15,731 nucleotides of DNA from CAZCAC01 sp964496575. Its GTDB lineage: Bacteria > Planctomycetota > UBA1135 > GCA-002686595. Below, in pieces: positions 7,538-14,863 of the stretch. Position numbers and translations under genes: made by a program. The notes beneath the pieces were generated by a model. It made no database searches. It worked only from the letters and a program-made list of their open reading frames with translations, and was not told the DNA's origin. Position 1 is the stretch's first letter; the number at the start of each line of letters is the position of its first letter. The stretch covers positions 1-15,731 of the forward strand of contig CAZCAC010000174.1 in assembly GCA_964496575.1 (NCBI GenBank), written 5' to 3'.

Positions 7538-8365
7538 TCAGATCGGGTCGGTGTAGAACCAGACCGGCTTCGACCACTGCTTGATGCCCATGTCAGCGCC
7601 CTCGATCAGTACGCTCACCCTGACCCGGAAGGCGTGTTGCGACTTGGTCTCGTCGTAGGCAGCGGCAGTGCTCTTCTCGATGGTGAGCAACTGGTTCGCC
7701 CCGACCGCGGGGGAGTCGGGGAACGTCGGTGCATCGCAGTTCAGGGAGCTCACGACCTCGAACTCCAGCGCGAACTCGTCCAGGTCGAGGACCGTGTACT
7801 TGGACTCGAGGTTGATGTAGGCCCGGGGCTCCTGGATCAGGTACTTGTAGATCTTCTTGGACGAGGGCCGGAAACGGGGCGATCCACCACTGAAGACCCG
7901 CGCCGACACGATGTCCTTCCAGCCCCTCACGTAGAGCCACTCCTGGTCCGAGGCGAAGTTCCCGCCTCCCGGGTTGGGAGTGAAGTTCGCCTTGAGCTTG
8001 ACGTGCCCGTGGTGAAGGGGGTCGTCCAACCACCCTTCGAGCCGGAAGGGCCCATTCGGCGGAATGACACCGCCGGTGGGGATGGTGAAGTTGGCGGGCG
8101 GATTCGCCGTCGCCTGGCTCTCGCCCACGATCTCGAAGCTGACGATGCCACCGGTCCTCGTCCATCCGATGATCTCGAATTCCGCCTCGAACATGCCGCC
8201 GTGGCCGGTGAGCTTGGCGTGCTGGAATTTGATGATGACGTTGTTCGCGGGCATGCTGACGGGTGCCGGCGCAGCCCCGACCTCGGGGCTCGGCCCTATC
8301 AGGAAGGAGGTCAGCAGCAGGGCACTTCCGATGCTCGCAATCCTCCGAGTTTTCATTCGCTTCAT
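7538..8365 (-). CDS. Secreted protein of unknown family
   Basis: I do not recognise this 275-residue protein. It begins at ATG 8365 with a GGAGG ribosome site 9 bases upstream. The N-terminus is a clear Sec signal peptide: MKRMKTRR, then a hydrophobic core IGSALLLTSFLIG, with probable cleavage near EVGAAPA (about residue 32). The mature part is beta-rich with alternating hydrophobic residues and several Gly/Pro turns (IIKFQHAKL, FEAEFEIIGW, GWLDDPLHHGHVKLKANF, WLYVRGWKDIVSA, RAYINLESKYTVLDLDEFAL). It has a single Cys, in the segment SSLNCDAP. No catalytic or binding motif is obvious. The last residues, WSKPVWFYTDPI, may be the final strand. It is first in a minus-strand group with the repeat protein and the TetR gene, though a strong hairpin separates it from them. 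An alternative start at the second Met (8356) would barely change the signal peptide. Confidence 0.8.
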   Translation of the reverse strand: MKRMKTRRIASIGSALLLTSFLIGPSPEVGAAPAPVSMPANNVIIKFQHAKLTGHGGMFEAEFEIIGWTRTGGIVSFEIVGESQATANPPANFTIPTGGVIPPNGPFRLEGWLDDPLHHGHVKLKANFTPNPGGGNFASDQEWLYVRGWKDIVSARVFSGGSPRFRPSSKKIYKYLIQEPRAYINLESKYTVLDLDEFALEFEVVSSLNCDAPTFPDSPAVGANQLLTIEKSTAAAYDETKSQHAFRVRVSVLIEGADMGIKQWSKPVWFYTDPI

Positions 8366-8764
8366 GACTCGCCACCTCCGGGGAGTTGTGGATTCTCTGG
8401 ATCGCTTTGGCCGAGCGAGTTGCCTCGGACACCAGGACAGGCGCAAGGGACCGGCCGCCTGCATCAGGAATGCAGGGAATTGTGCGATCGACGTGGAGTC
8501 GCCTCCGGGCGGGAGCCGTGCCCCGATTCCTCCCGGAATCCCGGTGTACCTGGACGGGGCTCGGGCACTGTCCCGAGTCGGGTGAGGGTGCGCCCGACCC
8601 GGTGAGCCGGTCGGCCGACGGCGGTCCACCGCGGGGCCGGGGCCAGGGGACGCCGAGGACACCCGGGGGCTGTTTTCTCCCGCCATGCAAAAGACCCCGC
8701 ACCAGGCCCCCTCTCGGCGGGCGCCTTTCGCGAACGGTGGTCCTTTGGGATACTGTGGGTTCGC
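8366..8764. other. Divergent intergenic region of about 400 bases
   Basis: This spacer separates the minus-strand group from the plus-strand kinase gene and should contain both promoters. Two things stand out: the GGAGG site next to 8365, and GATACT (8749-8754), a possible -10 element 10 bases before the kinase ATG with no convincing -35. A 6-bp inverted repeat, GTCGGG (8577-8582) with CCCGAC (8593-8598), lies in the middle. Open frames cross the spacer on both strands, but they have low-complexity Arg/Pro/Gly composition and no recognisable domain, so I call no gene here. Confidence 0.45.
8374..8378 (-). promoter_or_regulatory. Ribosome binding site of the unknown secreted protein
   Basis: On the minus strand GGAGG is followed by 9 bases and then ATG at 8365. 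It is the strongest consensus Shine-Dalgarno site in the middle group and fixes the start of this gene well inside a much longer open frame. Confidence 0.65.
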
Positions 8765-11368
8765 ATGGGCGCCAAGTCTCTCCACAACTCGACCGTCGTG
8801 GGTTCGCTCCTCTTCGGGCTGCTCTACCTCCTCGCCGCCTGGACGGTCTGGTCCATTGGAGCCGCGGGCGAGGGCGAGAGGCTGCTCTGGTACCCCTCGG
8901 GACTCGCCATTCTCGCCCTGGTCGTCTTCGGCTGGCGCCTCTGGCCGGGGATCGCGCTGGGCGCGACGGCGTTCGGGGTGCTCGCCGGATTGCCGCCCGA
9001 GACGATCCTGTTCGTCGCGGCGGGTCAGGTCGGCGCGGGGCTGGTCGGATTCGCGTTCCTGCGCCGGCCGGGGAACCGCGCGGGGGGGCCTTCCGGGCGC
9101 CCGGATGTCGGCCGCCTCGCCGCAGGCGTCCTGCTCGCCTCGCTGGCCGCGGTCGCGATCGGCCTCCTGGGCCACCTCGCCGGTGGAACGGTGGATCGCT
9201 CGACGATTTGGGACTTCGCGGCGAGATGGACCCTCGTCGAGCTGGGCTCGCTGGTCGTTCTGCTCCCGCTGATCCTCCACCGTCACGGCTCGGCGGAGAG
9301 GCGGATCACGATTCGGGAGAGGTTCCCGTCGGCGACTCCTTCGTCCGACGATGAGGACTCCAAGACCTTCGGCGAGACGATCGGCGCGGCGATCAGCCAG
9401 AGCCGCGACCTGCGCACGGGGCTGCAGCGCTGTGCCGAGGGGATGGTCGATCACCTCGAGCTGCAGCTGGCGCGTATCTGGGTGCTCGACTCCGCTGGTG
9501 AGACGTTGCACCTGCACGCCACTGCTGGAATCGAACAGCCCGCTCCCGCGGAGCTGACGGTCATCCACCTGGGAGAGGCCGCCGTCGGCAAGGTCGCCGC
9601 GGAGCGTCTCCCCCACTACACCGACTCGATCGCCGACGACGAGTACGTCTGGTGTCGGGACTGGTGCGCCGAGCAGGGGCTGGTGTCCTTCGCCGCCCTG
9701 CCGCTCCAGGTCGAGGACCGTCTGGTCGGCGCGGTGGCGATCTTCGATCGCGTCCCTCTCGAGCCTCGGGTGCTCCTGGCCCTGAGCTCGGTCGCCGACG
9801 GCATCGCGGTCGGGATCGAGCGCAAGCGGATCGAGTCGGATCTGGAGCGGAACCAGACCTTCTTCGCAGCGGTCACCGAGCAGGCGGACGAGGGGATCGC
9901 GATCGTGGATCACGAAGGGCGGCATCAGCTGGTCAACCCGGCCTACTGCGAGCTGACCGGCTTTTCTCACGACGAGCTGCTCGACAAGTCGATCTTCGAG
10001 CTGGTTCCAACCGATGCGCACGCGGAGGTCACTCCGCTGGTCGAGGCGAACGAGAGCGCGCGGCGGGTATTCGGCATCGTTCGCAGGGACGGGAATCGCT
10101 TCATCGCCGAGGTCTGCGGGTCGCCGCTGAAGATCGCCGGCGAGCAGCTGATCCTGGCGGTCGTGCGCGACATCACTCGCGAGCTCGAGATAGAGGACCG
10201 ACACCGGAAGATCGAGGAGCAGCTGCGTCTATCGCAGCGGATGGAGAGCGTCGGCCAGCTGGCGGGCGGCGTGGCTCATGACTTCAACAACCTCCTGCTG
10301 GTGATCCTCGGTCACGTCGAGCTGGTCGAGGGCGGGGTCGGGGACGGAGATGAACGAGTTCATGGATCACTGAACGAGATCCGCACCGCCGCCGAGCGGG
10401 CCGCGGTGCTGACGCGCCAGCTGCTGGCGTTCAGCCGCCGCCAGCCACTGGAGTTCGAGGTGCTCGATCTGAACGAGCTGATCCAGGGGCTGTTGAAGAT
10501 GCTCCGGCGCCTGATTCCCGAGAGCTACGAGATCGAGTTCGTTCCCGGGGAGGATCCCGGCCCGATCGAGGCCGATCCGGGGCAGCTGGAGCAGGTCCTG
10601 ATGAATCTCGCGGTCAACGCCCGGGACGCCCTGGACGAGTCGGGGGAGATGGGCAAGGTGCGGATCACGACCGAGCGAACGACGGTCGACGCGGCGATGC
10701 GGGCGAGGTACCCCTGGGCGGCGGAGGGTGAGTACGTGATGCTGACCGTCCACGACGACGGCGCCGGCATGACGCCAGAGGTCGCCGAGCGTGTCTTCGA
10801 TCCGTTCTTCACCACCAAGGAGGTCGGCCACGGCACGGGGATGGGTCTCGCGACGGTGTACGGGATCGTCAAGCAACACGACGGCCTGATCCTCTGCGAG
10901 AGCGTTCTCGGTCAGGGCACCACGTTCAGGATCTACCTCCCGGTCGTTGCCGAACGCGTGAAGACGGCCGGCGATGACGAAGAGCTCGGCACCGCGCGAG
11001 GGAACGAGACGATCCTGGTCGCCGAGGACGACCCGAGCGTGCGGAAGATGGTCGCGGGGATCCTGCGCCAGGTCGGCTACATCGTGCTCGAGGCGGACGA
11101 CGGGGCGGAGGCGCTGCTGCTGTACGAGGAGAACCAGGAAGAGATCGACCTCGTCCTGCTCGACGCGGTGATGCCGAAGCTGAGCGGCCTGGACGCGTAC
11201 GCGCGGATCAGCGAGCTGAACCCGAGGGTGCCGGTTCTGTTCACTTCCGGGTACAGTCCCCGGCGAATCCCACCGGAGCTGTTCGAGGACGAGCGCTTCA
11301 CGCTGCTCCTCAAGCCGTACGGACCCGCCGACCTCTTGCGCGAGGTCCGTCAGGCGATCGAGCTCTGA
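8765..11368 (+). CDS. Membrane-bound hybrid histidine kinase (MASE1-GAF-PAS-HisKA-HATPase-REC)
   Basis: This 867-residue sensor kinase starts with a multi-pass membrane domain (about residues 8-172) resembling MASE1; LLWYPSGLAILALVVFGWRL and WPGIALGA fit that family. A GAF domain follows at about 199-355, then a PAS domain at about 363-480 (FFAAVTEQADEGIAIVDHEG, NPAYCELTGFSHDELL). The kinase core has the H-box GGVAHDFNNLL with the phospho-accepting His505, the N-box NLAVNARDAL (from about 614), the DDGAGM box (664-669) and a GTGMGLATVYGIV box near 690. A C-terminal receiver domain (about 749-867) has the acidic pair in VAEDDPS, phospho-acceptor Asp800 in LVLLDAVMPKLSG, and a late Lys in LLLKPY. 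All key residues are present. The HDFNNLL type with its own receiver usually signals through a phosphorelay. No DNA-binding output is attached and no partner regulator is adjacent. It may sense glycan or redox cues, but nothing in the sequence shows which. Confidence 0.93.
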   Translation: MGAKSLHNSTVVGSLLFGLLYLLAAWTVWSIGAAGEGERLLWYPSGLAILALVVFGWRLWPGIALGATAFGVLAGLPPETILFVAAGQVGAGLVGFAFLRRPGNRAGGPSGRPDVGRLAAGVLLASLAAVAIGLLGHLAGGTVDRSTIWDFAARWTLVELGSLVVLLPLILHRHGSAERRITIRERFPSATPSSDDEDSKTFGETIGAAISQSRDLRTGLQRCAEGMVDHLELQLARIWVLDSAGETLHLHATAGIEQPAPAELTVIHLGEAAVGKVAAERLPHYTDSIADDEYVWCRDWCAEQGLVSFAALPLQVEDRLVGAVAIFDRVPLEPRVLLALSSVADGIAVGIERKRIESDLERNQTFFAAVTEQADEGIAIVDHEGRHQLVNPAYCELTGFSHDELLDKSIFELVPTDAHAEVTPLVEANESARRVFGIVRRDGNRFIAEVCGSPLKIAGEQLILAVVRDITRELEIEDRHRKIEEQLRLSQRMESVGQLAGGVAHDFNNLLLVILGHVELVEGGVGDGDERVHGSLNEIRTAAERAAVLTRQLLAFSRRQPLEFEVLDLNELIQGLLKMLRRLIPESYEIEFVPGEDPGPIEADPGQLEQVLMNLAVNARDALDESGEMGKVRITTERTTVDAAMRARYPWAAEGEYVMLTVHDDGAGMTPEVAERVFDPFFTTKEVGHGTGMGLATVYGIVKQHDGLILCESVLGQGTTFRIYLPVVAERVKTAGDDEELGTARGNETILVAEDDPSVRKMVAGILRQVGYIVLEADDGAEALLLYEENQEEIDLVLLDAVMPKLSGLDAYARISELNPRVPVLFTSGYSPRRIPPELFEDERFTLLLKPYGPADLLREVRQAIEL

Positions 11369-11377
11369 GCCGGCCCG

Positions 11378-11396
11378 GGAGGCGCCGCGAGCCTCC
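11378..11396 (+). terminator. Small hairpin between the kinase and GH38-like genes
   Basis: GGAGGC (11378-11383) pairs with GCCTCC (11391-11396) over a 7-base loop, 9 bases after the kinase stop. There is no T-run. It could be a weak terminator or simply chance in GC-rich DNA. Confidence 0.3.
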
Positions 11397-11413
11397 ACCA
11401 CCCTTGCCCTGCT

Positions 11414-11467
11414 TGCTGAATCGGATCTTCATGCTGAATCGACGCTTCTTGCTGAGTCGGGCGGAGG
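11414..11467 (+). repeat. Three imperfect 18-base tandem repeats over the GH38-like start codon
   Basis: Three units of 18 bases begin at 11414, 11432 and 11450 with TGCTGAATCG, TGCTGAATCG and TGCTGAGTCG; the first two also share a CTTC near their ends, and the third is preserved only in its first part. Each unit is preceded by a base that makes an in-frame NTG: TTG at 11413, ATG at 11431 and TTG at 11449. Translated, they give short repeats of the form LLNR / MLNR / LLSR at the signal peptide n-region. Confidence 0.7.
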
Positions 11468-14400
11468 CCCGACTCGCGGCACTGTGTCTCTTCATCGCCG
11501 TCCTCTCGTCCGCGACCGCCTTCGCCCGCCAGTCGGAGTGGATCTCCGGCTGGGGGGAGCGAGTCTCCGGCCAGATCCTGGACTACCATTCCGCGCAACG
11601 GGATACGGGCCGCGCACTGCTGGTGCGGTCGGTCGACGCCGACCGCTACATCGAGTGGGACACGGCGCCGATCCCCGAGGAGCAGACGGGCGAGTTCGCG
11701 ACCTTCGTCTGGCTCTTCGGCATCGACGTCAACGCGGAGCAGCACGGCTGGACGCTCGAGGTCGACGGCATGGAGTGCTTGCGCTTCGAGAACCCGAGCC
11801 GGGTCGAGCTCGAGTCCTGGGTCGTGGCGGGGCGCGACGGCGCGAGTCTGCTCTTCCGGCCGACCCTCGTCGATCGGTACCAGGATCTCTTCGGGTACGC
11901 GTTCCTGCGCCTGCCGCGGTCGTTCTTGACGCCGGGGAAGCCGGTGCGTCTGAAGGTGGTCGGCGAGAGCGCGGAGAGCCAGGTCTGGTACATGACCTCG
12001 ATGCGCCAGGTCGAGAAGTCCGCGCGGCTGGTGGCGCGCAACGCCATGCTGCGCGGCGCGGAGCGTGAGACGCATCGGAGGCCGCTCCTGCTGGAGGTGG
12101 TTCACCTGGAGGAGGAGACGGAGGTGACGGTGCGCTCGTCGCTGGGCACCGAGGAGCGCGTGCGGCTGGAGTTCGGCGCGAACGAGATCGAGATCCCGCT
12201 ACCCCAGCTCGGCGGCTCGCGCGAGGTCGACGTCGAGCTGGAGTATCCCGGCGGCGCGAGGCGCGAGCTCTCCGGCGTGGTCGAGCCGGTACGCCCCTGG
12301 ATGATCTACCTCGTGCAGCTCTCGCACACCGACATCGGCTACACGCGGCCGCAGACGGAGATCCTGCCGGAACACCTGCGCTACATCGACTACGCGCTCG
12401 ACTACTGCGACGCCACGGACCACTTCCCCGCCGATTCGCGCTTCCGCTGGACCTGTGAGACCTCGTGGGCGGTGCGCGAGTACCTGGAGAGCCGTCCGAA
12501 GAGGCAGCTGGATCGCCTGCGACGGCGCGTGCTGGAGGGACGCATCGAGCTGACGGCGATGTTCTTCAACATGTCGGAGGTGATCGACGAAGCAACCTAC
12601 TCGGCTTTCCTGCAGCCGGTGCGCGCGTTCCACGATGCGGGGCTGCCGGTGACGACCGCGTTCCAGAACGACATCAACGGAGCGGCGTGGTGCCTGGCCG
12701 ACTACTTCGAGGAAATCGGCGTGCGCTACCTGGTGATGGGGCAGCACGGCCACCGGGCACTGAAACCCTTCGAGAAGGCGACGAGCTTCTGGTGGGAATC
12801 GCCGGCGGGCAATCGCGTGCTGGCATTCCGGGCGGATCACTACATGACGGGGAACCGCTGGGGCGTGCACACCGCGGAGCTGGAGACGGTCGAGCGGTCG
12901 CTGTTCGACTACCTCCGCATGATGGAGGAGAAGCAGTACCCGCTCGATCGCGTCGCGGTGCAGTACTCGGGTTACCTGACCGACAACTCGCCGCCGTCGA
13001 CCGCGGGGAACGAGCTGATCCGCGCCTGGAACGAGAAGTACGTGTGGCCGCGGCTACGCAGCGCGACGGCCGGGGAGTTCCCGCGCTGGGTGGAGGAGCA
13101 TCACGCGGAGTCGCTGCCGGTGGAACGGGCGGCGTGGCCGGACTGGTGGACCGACGGTTTCGGCTCGGCGCCGCGCGAGGCGGCGGCGGCGCGGCTGACG
13201 CAGGCGGAGATGACGGCGACGGAGGGACTGCTGGCGATGGAGGTGGCGATGGGCAACGAGCTGTCACCATCGTTCGCGGAGGACGCGCGGCGGATCCGCG
13301 AGTCGCTGATCTTCTACGGCGAGCACACTTTCGGGGCGGCGGAGAGCATTCGCGATCCGCTCGGCGCGAACACGCTGCTGCAGTGGGCGGAGAAGTCCTC
13401 GTACGCGTGGGAGGCGGTGAAGGACTCGGCGATCTTGCGCGAGAAGGCGATGGGTCGCTTCCAGGATCATCTTTCGAGCTCCGAGGTGCCGGTGCTGGTG
13501 GTGGTCAATACGCTGGCCTTCCCGCGCTCGGCGGTGGCGGAGGTGTACGTCGATCACCAGGTCCTGCCGGCGAGCGTACCGTTCCGGATCGTCGACGACG
13601 AGGGGAACGAGGTGGCCGCGCAACGGCGCGAGAGCCGGGCGGACGGCAGCTACTGGTCCTTTTTCGTTCCGGACGTTCCGGCGATGGGTTACCGGACCTT
13701 CCGGATCGAGGTCGACGAGGATGGACGGGCGCCGGCTAGCCTGCCCCTGGATGAGGGTACCGTGCTGGAGAACCGCTGGTACCGGGTGGTCGTCGATCCG
13801 GAGACGGGGGCGCTGGCGAGTCTCTTCGACAAGGAGCTGGATCGCGAGCTGCTCGATCCGGACGCGGAGTGGAAGGCGGGCACGGTGGTCCTCGAGACGC
13901 TCAGCGACCGCGCGCAGCTGGAAGCCTTTACGCTGACGGGCTGCGAGCGAAAGGCGCCGAGCGAGGTGCGCGTGCTGGAGAATCGCATCGGCGCGGTCTG
14001 GCACAGCCTGAAGCTCTGCGCCGACCTGCCGTGCTGCGAGAAGCCGGGAGACCTGCGCCTGGAGCTGCGTCTCTTCCACCACGAGAAACGCCTCGAGCTC
14101 CACTACTCGATCCGCAAGCACCGCAGCTTCGACCCCGAGGGGCTGTACGTCGCCTTCCCGTTCGCGCCGGAGGACGGCCGCCTCGTCTTCGAGACTCTCG
14201 GCGGCATCGCGGATCCCGCCGCCGACCTGATCCCCGGTTCGGCGTCCGACTGGCAGACGGTGCAGAACTTCGCCGCGGCCCGCTACCCCGACGGCCAGGT
14301 GCTGCTGTCCAGCGACGAGATCCCGCTGGCGCAGCTGGGCGGAATCAACCTCGGGGAATTCCGTCGCGTCCACGAAGTGGAGAAGCCGCAGGTCTTCTCC

Positions 14401-14844
14401 TGGGTGATGAACAACTACTGGACGACCAATTTCAAGGCGAGCGAGGAGGGAGAGTTCCACTGGAGCTACGCCTTGACCTCGACCCCGGATTCATCGAACG
14501 CCGCCGCCTCGCGCTTCGGCGCCTCGAGCAGGATCCCGCTGCTCGGTCGGGTGCTGCCGCCGGGGGCGGAGCGCTCCCCCACCAGGTCGAGGTCGGGGCT
14601 CGGACTCGAGCCTGCGAACCTGCAAGTGATCTCCGCACGGCCGGCCCGGGACGGCGTGAGCGTGATCCTGCTCGTCCGTGAAGTGGATGGGATCGAGACC
14701 ACGGGGACACTGCTGACGTCCGGCCGCGGGGACGAGCCGATACCGATGAAGGTGAACGTCCTCGAGCTCGAGCTGCCCGGGGATGAAGATCCGCTCCACT
14801 TCGGACCCTACGAGTCGCGGTTCCTGCGGCTGGAACCCAGGTGA
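11431..14844 (+). CDS. Secreted GH38-like alpha-mannosidase-type glycoside hydrolase
   Basis: This large exported protein (1137 residues from ATG 11431) has a clear Sec signal peptide with hydrophobic core LAALCLFIAVLSS and likely cleavage after ATAFA (about residue 32). Residues of about 35-290 form a beta-rich N-terminal region. The catalytic domain, about 290-640, opens with LVQLSHTDIGYT, where His299 and Asp301 match the metal ligands of GH38 alpha-mannosidases. Further on, FQNDINGAAW holds Asp414, the probable nucleophile and metal ligand. The segments TCETSWAVREYLE, FFNMSEVIDEA and YSGYLTDNSPP also fit a mannosidase-like barrel. The HHD-type motif that normally supplies the fourth metal ligand was not found; WPDWWTDGFGSAPRE sits about there. 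The C-terminal 450 residues are beta-sandwich. Exact activity is uncertain because this branch differs from classical GH38. It follows the kinase by 62 bases and may be co-transcribed. It ends 19 bases before a convergent gene. Confidence 0.8.
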   Translation: MLNRRFLLSRAEARLAALCLFIAVLSSATAFARQSEWISGWGERVSGQILDYHSAQRDTGRALLVRSVDADRYIEWDTAPIPEEQTGEFATFVWLFGIDVNAEQHGWTLEVDGMECLRFENPSRVELESWVVAGRDGASLLFRPTLVDRYQDLFGYAFLRLPRSFLTPGKPVRLKVVGESAESQVWYMTSMRQVEKSARLVARNAMLRGAERETHRRPLLLEVVHLEEETEVTVRSSLGTEERVRLEFGANEIEIPLPQLGGSREVDVELEYPGGARRELSGVVEPVRPWMIYLVQLSHTDIGYTRPQTEILPEHLRYIDYALDYCDATDHFPADSRFRWTCETSWAVREYLESRPKRQLDRLRRRVLEGRIELTAMFFNMSEVIDEATYSAFLQPVRAFHDAGLPVTTAFQNDINGAAWCLADYFEEIGVRYLVMGQHGHRALKPFEKATSFWWESPAGNRVLAFRADHYMTGNRWGVHTAELETVERSLFDYLRMMEEKQYPLDRVAVQYSGYLTDNSPPSTAGNELIRAWNEKYVWPRLRSATAGEFPRWVEEHHAESLPVERAAWPDWWTDGFGSAPREAAAARLTQAEMTATEGLLAMEVAMGNELSPSFAEDARRIRESLIFYGEHTFGAAESIRDPLGANTLLQWAEKSSYAWEAVKDSAILREKAMGRFQDHLSSSEVPVLVVVNTLAFPRSAVAEVYVDHQVLPASVPFRIVDDEGNEVAAQRRESRADGSYWSFFVPDVPAMGYRTFRIEVDEDGRAPASLPLDEGTVLENRWYRVVVDPETGALASLFDKELDRELLDPDAEWKAGTVVLETLSDRAQLEAFTLTGCERKAPSEVRVLENRIGAVWHSLKLCADLPCCEKPGDLRLELRLFHHEKRLELHYSIRKHRSFDPEGLYVAFPFAPEDGRLVFETLGGIADPAADLIPGSASDWQTVQNFAAARYPDGQVLLSSDEIPLAQLGGINLGEFRRVHEVEKPQVFSWVMNNYWTTNFKASEEGEFHWSYALTSTPDSSNAAASRFGASSRIPLLGRVLPPGAERSPTRSRSGLGLEPANLQVISARPARDGVSVILLVREVDGIETTGTLLTSGRGDEPIPMKVNVLELELPGDEDPLHFGPYESRFLRLEPR

Positions 14845-14863
14845 GTGCGACTGCGGACTGTAT

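Noticed and set aside
8577..8598. Short inverted repeat GTCGGG/CCCGAC in the divergent spacer as an operator
   Set aside because: A 6-bp GC-only match with a 10-base loop is common by chance at this base composition.
7313..8605. 430-codon plus-strand open frame across the middle group
   Set aside because: It runs antisense to the unknown secreted protein, which has a signal peptide and ribosome site. The translated product is low-complexity.
8366..10204. Very long minus-strand open frame extending the unknown secreted protein upstream through the kinase gene
   Set aside because: It lies opposite the well-supported kinase, has Arg/Asp/Gln-rich low-complexity composition without domains, and the real gene has its own ribosome site and signal peptide at 8365.
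13264..14460. 398-codon minus-strand open frame
   Set aside because: It is the mirror frame of the GH38-like C-terminal domain, with no motif and no ribosome site.
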